11,838 bases of DNA from an uncultured Chloroflexota bacterium (GTDB lineage: Bacteria > Chloroflexota > Anaerolineae > Anaerolineales > Anaerolineaceae), in the NCBI GenBank assembly GCA_902795255.1, contig CADBKS010000080.1:1-11838 (forward strand), read 5' to 3'. The position numbers were made by a program, and so were the translations under genes. The notes under the pieces were generated by a model, which ran no database searches, was not told where the DNA came from, and saw nothing but the letters and a program-made list of their open reading frames with translations. How positions within the stretch are numbered: position 1 is the stretch's first letter; every line of letters begins with the position of its first letter. Positions 5,544 through 11,838 of this stretch are shown here, piece by piece.

Positions 5544-8435
5544 TTACTGGAAAATAAGGTTGACCGCCTTATCCAGCAGTTTCCGGTATTTCGAAGCCGG
5601 CGCATTCATCAGCTGATTAAAGGCGATGGGCATCAGAACACCTGCGAATTCCGCCTTTTCATTTTTCTGACTGCGCGAAAAGATCTTTCCCAGCCAGTCA
5701 TTCATGACCGCCTCTGTAAAGGCATTGGAGACCTTTTCCTTTGTGGGCTCCTTCTGGGAGCGCATGATCCCCTCAAGGATCCGGACCAGATCCGTGAATT
5801 TGGCGCTCAGGCACTTTTCCAGGTCCTTATCGAGCCAGTCCATGCCTTTATCAAGATTCTCGCCGGTCATCTTGTCCACTCCGTCAAGATCCTTTTCCTG
5901 AATATACCGTTCCTGCATACCGCTGAAAAGTTTTTCAAGCAGCAGAGACTTATAGGTACCCGCAGCTGACTGGGCGCTTCCCAGCATATCGCTGGATGCC
6001 CCGTCCTCTTTTTCCCGCTCACCGAGAGAAAACATGTACTCAATGTCCTTCTGGTCATAATCGTCCTTTTCGAGCATGTAATTATGGGCGCTATCAAACT
6101 GCATGGCAGTTTCTTCGATACGGTTCAGCCGGTGAAATTCCTTCTCCTCAGCGCTGCTGAGCGTCTCGCCATTCGCGCGTTTTTTCTGCAGTTCAAGATA
6201 GCGTGCGTAATTCTTCACCGCGTCCGCGGGTTTTTTAAAGATCTGCAGGTAGGATTCGTAATGGGTGGGCGTGAAACGGGCTTCCGCACCGCCCGCGCTG
6301 ACAAGGAACCTCTTTTTCTGCATATCACCGCGGATATTTCCCAGTTCACCGTCCCGGTTCTTTCCAAGGTCCATCAGGCTGTAAGCCGTGTCCACCTTAT
6401 TGATCGCCTGGCTGATCACGGAAATGAAGTGCATGACCGGCATATGCAGCCGTTTGTCATTTTTCAGGTACCGGTTAAGAAGCACATTCATCATGCTCAC
6501 ACCCGCAGAAAGTTCTTCCCGGGCTTCCCGGAGGTCATCCGGTGTCAGAGCCTCCGTGAAGAACTTCCGCTCATTTCCGGGGATGTTCGCGAAGCCGGCC
6601 ACTTTCGACTTCAGATTCAGGATCGGGTTGGCCATGGCAGTGATCGATGTAAGGATCTCCAGCAGTTCGGGGGGCATCCGGTTCGCCTGTTTCAGGTCTT
6701 CCGGCAGCACCTCCAGAATCATCTTTTTCAGATCTGAGCCTTCATCATAAACGGCATCCGCGATCTTATCAAAGTTCAGCTCATTCTTTTCCAATCCGTT
6801 GTACATATTTCCGGAATAACTGGAGGACCCGAGCTCACCTGAAAAGTTCGTGCTGCTGATCATCCGCCGCATATTTTCTCCGGCGATAGCCGGAATATCG
6901 GTGAATTTGCCGACCGTGATCTTCTGAGCGATCGAATCCTTGTAATTCTGGTAATCCTGCTTCGTGGCCCGTTTGTTCCCGAAGCCCTGATAAGACTCAT
7001 CGGTCTTTTTACCGAGATCCATCATGGTGTTTTCCATGCCGGCACGGGCATTCAGGTCAAAGGAGATCGCCCCGGCCATACCAAGATTTTCAAGAGCACC
7101 GAACCGGACCGGATCATATTCAAAGATCTGTTTCGAGCCCTGGATCCCGGCGACATCCCGGACCATGTCCTTGACAAAAGTCGTACAGTTCCGGGTGAAA
7201 TAACCGTACCCCTTATCCGCATAGGTCTCCGATGCCCTGAAGATCTCGGCGACCTGATAATCGGTGGCTTTGAACTTCCGGCTGATCGTATAGGAATGGC
7301 CCCAGTCATCGATCAGCTGTCCGGGAACGACGGCATTCCGGTGGAGCATCACCATGGAACCGGATACACCCAGCGCAGCACCGACAGGGTAAAAGCCGTA
7401 CTGCACATAATAACGTTCATAGCGGTTGGAAACCCTGCTGAAACGGCTGTATTCCACGCCCAGCATCGTATGCCCCATATTCCGATTCGCGATGCTTTGC
7501 TCCGAGCCTTCCTCCGGCTGATCGATCAGAACGGAGACCGTGGGCGGCAGCGGCCGTTCGAGATCTCTCGGGTCGTCCGAATTTCCCGCGTCATTCACCG
7601 GTTCAGCGGCTTTGGCCGCGATCGGATGGGACCAGACTGTCGGGACGCGGCGGAAGTCCTCCATCACGGCACCGCCCCCGGTTTTGTCCGAATCATATTC
7701 CAGTCCGTTCCAGCCCGGAACCTGCATGTGGTTCTTTTTTTCCTGCATGGAATCCTTTTTCCGTGCAGAACGGGCAAAGGCTTTGCCGATGATCGGGGCT
7801 GTGACCGGCAGCAGGCCCAGGTTGATGACCGCACCGAAGATCTTCCCGACCGTATAGCCGAAGGCCTGGGCAAGCAGCTTCATAAAGGTATTCCCGGCGG
7901 AGACCTTCTTCTTCGGCTCCATCGGGAGCGCTTTGAAGTTCCAGTCCTTCGCGCCGTTCATATCTGCCGAGGCCTGCTCCAGATCTCCCTTTCCCGCATG
8001 CTGCCCTTTTCGTACGGGAGCATCCTGCGCGTCTTCGGCTGCCTTCTCGGCTTCTGACTCCGATTGGATCTCTTCCTCATGGCCTTCCGGATCGACGAGT
8101 TCGATCTTCGGGTTCCTCATCCGCTCCAGAGCCTTTTTACTCGTATCGATCTCACTGTACATGGAGTCGTCCGGGTTCCCGTTTTCGCTGCCTGAGGCTT
8201 CCTTTTCATCCTCCGATTCGGACCCGGGATCTATGATCAGCGACATGTTCTCATTGCCCGAAGAAAGCGGGATGACCATCGGCGCACCGCCGGCAAGACC
8301 GTTCAGAAGCGCGTTGTTCCCGGCCATCTGTCCCATTGACATGGAACGGGGGCGGCTTTCGGCTTCGATCTCGTCCCGGATCGCTTCATTTTCAGGTTTT
8401 TTGCTTCCTCTGACTGACTGAGAGCGTGTCGGCAT
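5544..8435 (-). CDS. Large multidomain protein with GNxAxxxL motif and permuted papain-like (NCTTF) module; putative effector
   Basis: 963 residues, no signal peptide. Parts in order: basic N-terminus; residues 31-47 with a GNNALLNGL motif; acidic Ser/Glu-rich linker, about 68-137; Gly/Ala-rich hydrophobic stretch, about 184-223; Pro-rich linker; a module at about 320-430; then over 500 residues of helical, charged sequence without a recognised domain. The module has GHTMLG (H322), YGFYP (346-350), PGQL, WGHSYTIS (H380) and RNCTTFVKDM (C417). His before an NCxxF cysteine is the order of circularly permuted papain-fold (NlpC/P60-LRAT-like) hydrolases or acyltransferases. C417 is one of only two cysteines. 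From memory, the GNxAxxxL motif and the GHT-GFYP-NCTTF pattern recur in proteins linked to extracellular contractile injection systems, so a cargo or effector role is inferred, not shown. The ATG at 8435 is preferred (AAAGGA four bases upstream) over GTG 8474. The gene diverges from a two-component operon. Confidence 0.8.
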   Translation of the reverse strand: MPTRSQSVRGSKKPENEAIRDEIEAESRPRSMSMGQMAGNNALLNGLAGGAPMVIPLSSGNENMSLIIDPGSESEDEKEASGSENGNPDDSMYSEIDTSKKALERMRNPKIELVDPEGHEEEIQSESEAEKAAEDAQDAPVRKGQHAGKGDLEQASADMNGAKDWNFKALPMEPKKKVSAGNTFMKLLAQAFGYTVGKIFGAVINLGLLPVTAPIIGKAFARSARKKDSMQEKKNHMQVPGWNGLEYDSDKTGGGAVMEDFRRVPTVWSHPIAAKAAEPVNDAGNSDDPRDLERPLPPTVSVLIDQPEEGSEQSIANRNMGHTMLGVEYSRFSRVSNRYERYYVQYGFYPVGAALGVSGSMVMLHRNAVVPGQLIDDWGHSYTISRKFKATDYQVAEIFRASETYADKGYGYFTRNCTTFVKDMVRDVAGIQGSKQIFEYDPVRFGALENLGMAGAISFDLNARAGMENTMMDLGKKTDESYQGFGNKRATKQDYQNYKDSIAQKITVGKFTDIPAIAGENMRRMISSTNFSGELGSSSYSGNMYNGLEKNELNFDKIADAVYDEGSDLKKMILEVLPEDLKQANRMPPELLEILTSITAMANPILNLKSKVAGFANIPGNERKFFTEALTPDDLREAREELSAGVSMMNVLLNRYLKNDKRLHMPVMHFISVISQAINKVDTAYSLMDLGKNRDGELGNIRGDMQKKRFLVSAGGAEARFTPTHYESYLQIFKKPADAVKNYARYLELQKKRANGETLSSAEEKEFHRLNRIEETAMQFDSAHNYMLEKDDYDQKDIEYMFSLGEREKEDGASSDMLGSAQSAAGTYKSLLLEKLFSGMQERYIQEKDLDGVDKMTGENLDKGMDWLDKDLEKCLSAKFTDLVRILEGIMRSQKEPTKEKVSNAFTEAVMNDWLGKIFSRSQKNEKAEFAGVLMPIAFNQLMNAPASKYRKLLDKAVNLIFQ

Positions 8436-8439
8436 TGAT

Positions 8440-8445
8440 TCCTTT
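8440..8445 (-). promoter_or_regulatory. Ribosome binding site that sets the large gene's start at 8435
   Basis: AAAGGA on the - strand, ending 4 bases before the ATG, which is rather close. The alternative GTG at 8474 has only a poor GGAAAA upstream. The choice between the two is therefore moderate in strength; it adds or removes 13 residues. Confidence 0.5.
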
Positions 8446-8491
8446 ACATCTTGGAAAACCGTTCCAAAAGGCACGTTTTCCGTAAAAATCC

Positions 8492-8520
8492 ATATTATTC
8501 CTACGGTAAATATAATTGAA
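8492..8520 (-). promoter_or_regulatory. Candidate promoter of the large - strand gene
   Basis: On the - strand, TTCAAT (8515-8520; 3 of 6 to TTGACA) and TAATAT (8492-8497; 4 of 6 to TATAAT) are exactly 17 bases apart, about 57 bases upstream of the ATG at 8435. The weak -35 box would be consistent with need for an activator. The region is locally A/T-rich, so chance matches are possible. Confidence 0.35.
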
Positions 8521-8558
8521 TCCGCCGCCCCAAATGCGCCTTTACGGACGATTTCGAT

Positions 8559-8573
8559 GTTTCAAAATGAAAC
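8559..8573. promoter_or_regulatory. 15-base palindrome in the divergent promoter region, possible operator
   Basis: GTTTCA-AAA-TGAAAC is a perfect 6+6 inverted repeat around 3 bases. A second partial symmetry, CGGACG (8545-8550) with CGTCCG (8573-8578), overlaps it. It lies roughly midway between the candidate start points of the divergent genes. Its size suits a dimeric helix-turn-helix protein such as the XRE-type regulator encoded next door. That binding is inference. Confidence 0.4.
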
Positions 8574-8641
8574 GTCCGCGCTTTTTTCCCCGGTCTGCCG
8601 TCCCGGAAGAGCTGCCGCTCTGCTTCCATTGATTATGCGGG

Positions 8642-8647
8642 TACAAT
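8642..8647 (+). promoter_or_regulatory. Candidate -10 box of the regulator-kinase operon
   Basis: TACAAT matches TATAAT in 5 of 6 positions. No acceptable -35 box lies 16-18 bases upstream (the 17-base position reads TCTGCT), which would fit activator dependence. Transcription would begin near 8654, immediately before the hairpin at 8655-8685. Confidence 0.3.
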
Positions 8648-8654
8648 TGAAGCA

Positions 8655-8685
8655 GGGAAGCCCCCGTTTTCCGGACGGGCTTCCC
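8655..8685 (+). promoter_or_regulatory. Strong 5'-leader hairpin before the regulator's ribosome binding site
   Basis: GGGAAGCCC (8655-8663) pairs perfectly with GGGCTTCCC (8677-8685). An inner CCG/CGG pairing (8664-8666 with 8672-8674) extends it across a 2-base bulge. AGGAG (8688-8692) starts two bases past the stem, 7 bases before the ATG at 8700, so the RBS itself is unpaired. No T tract follows on either strand, so this is not a terminator. It may stabilise the mRNA 5' end or tune translation. Confidence 0.5.
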
Positions 8686-8699
8686 TCAGGAGAAAAAAG

Positions 8700-9296
8700 A
8701 TGACCAATGAAACGCTGAGCCAGCGGATCCGTACGCTTCGGACCGAAAAGAACCTTTCCCAACAGCAGCTTGCGGATATGCTGTTCGTCAGCCGCGCGGC
8801 GATCGCGAACTGGGAATCCGGGAACCGGACGCCGGACCTCGGAATGCTGATGCGCCTTTCCAAAATCATGGGCGTGGAGATCTATGACCTGATCGACAGC
8901 AAAAATGAAGGCAGCGAACCGCCCACGGTCATCATCGTGGAAGATGAACCGGTCATCCTGACCGGTTTTATCCATATTCTCAGCGAGACCCTGCCGCAGG
9001 CGCAGATCTTCGGCTTTCAGTCCGGGGCAGAAGCTCTGGATTTCGCACGCGGGAACCGCATCAGCGTGGCCTTTCTGGATATCGAACTGCCGGGTGAAAA
9101 CGGCGTGGAGCTGGCAGAGTCACTGAAGGATCTGTATTCCCGGATCAACATCATTTTTCTGACCGGCCATACGGAGTACACCGCGGACGCGCTGGAGATC
9201 CACTGCAGCGGATATATCCTGAAACCGCTGACACCGGAAAAGATCCGGAAAGAGATCGCCTGCCTGCGCTTCCCGGTCCGGGGGCTTTCCGCATGA
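8700..9296 (+). CDS. Response regulator with N-terminal XRE helix-turn-helix and C-terminal receiver domain
   Basis: 198 residues. Residues 6-65 form an XRE/Cro-type DNA-binding domain (RIRTLRTEKNLSQQQLADML, then VSRAAIANWESGNRTPD). After a short linker, residues 76-190 are a receiver domain: acidic pocket in VEDEP (D82, E83), phospho-acceptor D127 in FLDIELPG, switch T155 in FLTGH, and K175 in ILKPL. The receiver's wording (DIELPGENGVELA, HTEYTADALEIHCSGYILKPL) is that of LytTR-type regulators. However, no LytTR DNA-binding domain follows: the protein ends about 10 residues past the receiver, and DNA binding has moved to the front. The start at 8700 has AGGAG 7 bases upstream. The gene overlaps the kinase gene by 4 bases (ATGA), so the two form a phosphorelay pair. 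Likely targets are the divergent region at 8436-8699 and possibly its own promoter. Confidence 0.92.
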   Translation: MTNETLSQRIRTLRTEKNLSQQQLADMLFVSRAAIANWESGNRTPDLGMLMRLSKIMGVEIYDLIDSKNEGSEPPTVIIVEDEPVILTGFIHILSETLPQAQIFGFQSGAEALDFARGNRISVAFLDIELPGENGVELAESLKDLYSRINIIFLTGHTEYTADALEIHCSGYILKPLTPEKIRKEIACLRFPVRGLSA

Positions 9297-11053
9297 TCCC
9301 GCAGAAGCGCTCCGCCCCGCGGGATCATTCCGCGGTTCCGGGGATCCTTGCGGGTGCTGCGGCACTGCTCTGCGTGATCCTTCTCTGCCTGGTCCGGTTC
9401 TATCCCGGAAACGATATCTACACCTACGCGCCTTATGCCTTTGCCGATCTTGCGCCCGAGTCAATTGAAACGGAACAGGTCCCGGAGTACGGCGGGGAAA
9501 GGTACACCTATACTTTTACGGTTCCCGGCGGAGCGATCGTCCGCCACGGGGCCCGGCTTTCGTTTTACCTGAGCCATACCCTTGCCGAAGTCCGGTTGGA
9601 CGATGAACTCACCTATTCAACACTGGAACGGGAAGGCTTTCATATCGGGAAAACACCGGGGCAGTACTGGATGGCGCTTGCCATGCGGTCCGACTATTCC
9701 GGAAAAACATTGAAGATCCGGCTGATGCCGGTCTACAAAAATATGCCGTTCGAGACCCCGCAGTTCCTGCTGATCGAACACGGGGACCTGAATAACCTGA
9801 TCGTGATGCCTGCCGACAGGTTTTTCCTGATCTTTGACACCATATTTATCATTTCCGGCGCTTTTCTCTCGCTGATCTCACTGTTCATCAAAATCAGCCC
9901 CCGTGACAAACAGCGCCTGTTCCGTCTCGGAGCCATCAGCTTCTGCACGGGACTGTGGAAACTCACGAACCTGCCCGTCACCGCCCTTTCTCTGGATTAC
10001 CAGGGCCTGCAGCGGGAGATCTGGTATCTCGGGGAGCTTGCCCTGGCGCTGCTGCCGCTGCTGATCACCCAGTTCATGAACTGCGAACTGGGGTCGCGGT
10101 CAAATACGGAGAATTTCATCAACGCGGGCCTTTTCACCGCTGTGATGCTGCTCCAGCTCTTCAACATTCTGGATCTGTACGAAACGATGCCGTGGTACGC
10201 GGCCGGCTGTATCGTCTGTCAGACGGTGCTCCTGCTCACCCGCAGACCTGAGCGGAAGAAAACCTTCTGGCTGCTCCCGTTCCCGGGCGCGGCCGCGATC
10301 GACCTGGCTGTCATCCTGCTCACCGGTTCCGTCCGCCTGGCAGTGTGCGGTCCGGTATGGGTCGCGTGCAGTCTCCTGATCCGCGGGGCGGGATTCATCA
10401 ATGAAGCCCTGGACCGCGAACATCAGCTGGCCGTCAAGGAAGGGGAACTGCAGGACGCGCGGGTCCGGATGATGATGCAGCAGATCCGCCCGCATTTTAT
10501 CTACAATACGCTGACCTCAGTCTATGTTCTCTGCAGGGAAGATCCGAAACAGGCGATGGACGTGATCCAAAATTTCACGGCCTACCTGCAGGCCAATTTC
10601 AGCGCGGTCACCGCCACCAAAATGATCAGCTTTTCAGACGAGCTGCGCCATACGCAGGCCTATCTGGCGGTCGAATCGCTCCGCTTCGGAGACAAACTGA
10701 GCGTGGAGTTTGACCTGCAGCATACCGCTTTCCGGCTGCCGCCGCTGACGCTCCAGCCGCTGGTGGAAAACGCCGTCAAGTACGGTGTGGGGCAGGGACA
10801 TTTCCCGGAACATATCACCGTCCGCACCCGTTCCGCCGCAGCCGGCGCCGTGGTCACCGTTGAGGACAACGGCCCGGGGTTCGATCCGGCCGCAGTCACC
10901 GATGAGGCCCACATCGGGATCCGGAACATCCGGGACCGGCTGGAGATGATGTGCGGGGGAACATTGGAGATCCGCAGCGGTGAAGCCGGAACCGCCATCA
11001 CCGTCACGATCCCGGACAAAGATCCCCGGCCCGCTGCGGGCACAACAAAGTGA
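9293..11053 (+). CDS. LytS/YehU-type sensor histidine kinase with extracellular domain
   Basis: 586 residues. TM1 at about 16-36, then an outward-facing beta-rich domain of roughly 135 residues (37-172) that probably binds a ligand. About seven further hydrophobic segments lie between 178 and 364, giving a 7TM-like sensor arrangement. The cytoplasmic part starts with a helix (370-395) leading into a His_kinase-type phospho-acceptor region, RPHFIYNTL with H401. An HATPase domain follows: N493 in LVENAVKYG, G1 box DNGPG (525-529), G2-like GIRNIRDRL (542-550). This is the short LytS/YehU/NatK-like layout. The kinase presumably phosphorylates D127 of the regulator. Its ATG overlaps the regulator's TGA (ATGA, 9293-9296) with only a GGGGG stretch 8 bases upstream, so translational coupling is likely. 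The ligand is unknown. No convincing intrinsic terminator is seen directly after its stop. Confidence 0.93.
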   Translation: MIPQKRSAPRDHSAVPGILAGAAALLCVILLCLVRFYPGNDIYTYAPYAFADLAPESIETEQVPEYGGERYTYTFTVPGGAIVRHGARLSFYLSHTLAEVRLDDELTYSTLEREGFHIGKTPGQYWMALAMRSDYSGKTLKIRLMPVYKNMPFETPQFLLIEHGDLNNLIVMPADRFFLIFDTIFIISGAFLSLISLFIKISPRDKQRLFRLGAISFCTGLWKLTNLPVTALSLDYQGLQREIWYLGELALALLPLLITQFMNCELGSRSNTENFINAGLFTAVMLLQLFNILDLYETMPWYAAGCIVCQTVLLLTRRPERKKTFWLLPFPGAAAIDLAVILLTGSVRLAVCGPVWVACSLLIRGAGFINEALDREHQLAVKEGELQDARVRMMMQQIRPHFIYNTLTSVYVLCREDPKQAMDVIQNFTAYLQANFSAVTATKMISFSDELRHTQAYLAVESLRFGDKLSVEFDLQHTAFRLPPLTLQPLVENAVKYGVGQGHFPEHITVRTRSAAAGAVVTVEDNGPGFDPAAVTDEAHIGIRNIRDRLEMMCGGTLEIRSGEAGTAITVTIPDKDPRPAAGTTK

Positions 11054-11132
11054 ACCTGATCATTGATCGGAACAGGCTCATATCAGCTTGCCGCTTTTTC
11101 AACTCCATGTGCTATGCTTCCATAAATCAGGC

Positions 11133-11138
11133 TATAAT
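11133..11138 (+). promoter_or_regulatory. -10 box of the HdeD-like gene promoter
   Basis: A perfect TATAAT 59 bases before the ATG at 11198. The 17-base-upstream hexamer (TGCTAT, 11110-11115) is a poor -35 box. A second option is TTGCCG (11088-11093) with TATGCT (11113-11118), spacer 19. The gene is probably transcribed apart from the kinase operon. Confidence 0.4.
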
Positions 11139-11197
11139 CAAACACAACTGATTTGCACAGATCATTTTTTATAACATGAATCACAGGGGTATAAGAT

Positions 11198-11716
11198 ATG
11201 AATAACCTTTCAAAAATTCTGAAAAATGTTATTGTGGACGCCATCGGACTCATCATTCTCGGTCTTGTGCTGATAATATGGTCTGAACATTCCCTGACCG
11301 CGCTTTTCAAGGCAGCCGGGATCATTTTGATCGCCGCGGGTGTTTTGAAATGGATCCTTTATTTCTTCAGCAAAGATCAGGAAAAACGCAGTATTCTTGA
11401 TCTGGCAGCAGGGCTGCTCATGATCGCGGGCGGGATCTTCCTGTTTGTACGGTCAGATCCGCTGACCAAATACTTTCCTGCCGTAAGTGCGGTCCTGCTG
11501 GGGTATGGCGCTGTCAGAATGATCATTCAGGCAGTCAAATCACGCATGGAACCCATGAAAAATTTCCTGCTCCCGCTGATTTTCGGTATTTTCTCACTGG
11601 TTACCGCAGCGATCGTTTTCGCACATCCCGTTTTTCTGCTGGATATTATGGTCCAGGTCACGGGCGGGGCTATGGTCATCGAAGGGATCTTCATGCTGAT
11701 CCTGCTGATCCTCTGA
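11198..11716 (+). CDS. HdeD/DUF308-like integral membrane protein
   Basis: 172 residues, almost wholly hydrophobic, with six predicted membrane helices at about 10-28, 34-56, 66-84, 92-112, 122-142 and 147-171. Short polar loops include SKDQEKRS (58-65) and KSRMEPMK (114-121). The six-helix layout built from repeated two-helix units with small-residue motifs (LIAAGVLKWI, LLMIAGGIFLF, VTGGAMVIEGIFML) matches the HdeD/DUF308 family, known in E. coli for acid stress but otherwise of unclear role. AGGGG at 11185-11189 lies 8 bases before the ATG. It is followed by a strong terminator. The gene is somewhat richer in A/T than the kinase operon. Family call is good; function is unknown. Confidence 0.83.
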   Translation: MNNLSKILKNVIVDAIGLIILGLVLIIWSEHSLTALFKAAGIILIAAGVLKWILYFFSKDQEKRSILDLAAGLLMIAGGIFLFVRSDPLTKYFPAVSAVLLGYGAVRMIIQAVKSRMEPMKNFLLPLIFGIFSLVTAAIVFAHPVFLLDIMVQVTGGAMVIEGIFMLILLIL

Positions 11717-11741
11717 ATATAAACACTCTGATCATGACGAT

Positions 11742-11769
11742 AAAGGATCCGGCAGCCGGATCCTTTTTT
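11742..11769 (+). terminator. Intrinsic terminator of the HdeD-like gene
   Basis: AAAGGATCCGG (11742-11752) pairs perfectly with CCGGATCCTTT (11756-11766) around a 3-base loop, followed by TTT, 25 bases after the stop. It reads best on the + strand; on the - strand only TTTATC follows. Confidence 0.88.
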
Positions 11770-11771
11770 AC

Positions 11772-11816
11772 ATATAAAAAAAAGAGCGCTCCTTTTCAGG
11801 AACGCTCCTTTTCTTT
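11772..11816 (-). terminator. Second terminator, best read on the - strand
   Basis: GAGCGCTCC (11784-11792) pairs with GGAACGCTC (11799-11807), 8 of 9 positions with one C-A mismatch, loop TTTTCA. On the - strand it is followed by TTTTTTTATATG, an excellent T tract. On the + strand it is followed by CTTTTCTTTT. It most likely ends a - strand gene that converges from beyond the right edge, and could back up the + strand terminator at 11742. Confidence 0.75.
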
Positions 11817-11838
11817 TCGGTCACTGCACTACATCATA

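Noticed and set aside
6084..6737. + strand open frame (217 codons) inside the large - strand gene
   Set aside because: Same reason: it is the mirror of the helical C-terminal region.
7296..8057. + strand open frame (253 codons) inside the large - strand gene
   Set aside because: Shadow frame with His/Arg/Phe-rich, unstructured translation and no RBS. The - strand frame carries the motifs.
5544..8435. Phage tail or tape-measure protein as an explanation of the large gene
   Set aside because: No other phage gene lies in the window, the His-Cys module is unlike tape measures, and the gene stands alone beside a two-component system.
8655..8685. Hairpin before the regulator gene as an intrinsic terminator
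   Set aside because: Neither strand has a T tract after the stem, and it sits 15 bases before a start codon.

Overview
The window (11.8 kb) looks like chromosomal DNA of a Bacillota organism, most likely a Clostridia-type anaerobe. This rests on purine-rich Shine-Dalgarno sequences (AAAGGAG, GGAGG, AGGAG), intrinsic terminators, a LytS-type kinase, an M3 oligoendopeptidase, and a small two-helix membrane protein of a kind I associate with Clostridia. The lineage call comes from gene content only. Most coding sequence is GC-rich, but the small membrane protein at 3.7-4.1 kb, the gap at 5.1-5.5 kb and the last gene are visibly richer in A/T.

Left part (1-3541): a T-poor leader without a supported gene, then a two-gene operon on the + strand. 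It encodes a GH1 beta-glucosidase and an M3 oligoendopeptidase, both apparently cytoplasmic, and ends in a hairpin terminator. It looks catabolic: glycosides to sugar, and short peptides to smaller peptides.

Middle (3677-8435): three genes on the - strand, each probably with its own start signals. They encode a small Asn/Gln-rich two-helix membrane protein, a nitrilase-family carbon-nitrogen hydrolase with an intact Glu-Lys-Cys triad, and a 963-residue multidomain protein of unknown function. The last is the most interesting object here. It has no signal peptide. Near its N-terminus is a GNxAxxxL motif, followed by an acidic low-complexity linker, a Gly/Ala-rich hydrophobic stretch, and a His-then-Cys module (GHT ... 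YGFYP ... NCTTF) that resembles circularly permuted papain-fold enzymes. The rest is a long, helical, charged C-terminal region. I propose it is an effector or toxin-like protein of the sort carried by extracellular contractile injection systems. No injection-machine gene lies in the window.

Right part (8700-11716): diverging from the large gene is a two-gene signalling operon with a 4-base overlap. The first gene is a response regulator with an unusual order, an N-terminal XRE-type helix-turn-helix followed by a LytTR-style receiver domain. The second is its LytS/YehU-like sensor kinase with an extracellular domain and about seven further membrane segments. The 264-base divergent gap holds a 15-base palindrome roughly midway between two candidate promoters, and a strong hairpin just ahead of the regulator's ribosome binding site. 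The two-component pair may therefore control the large protein as well as itself. The window closes with an HdeD/DUF308-like six-helix membrane protein and two hairpin terminators. The second of these appears to serve a gene converging from beyond the right edge.
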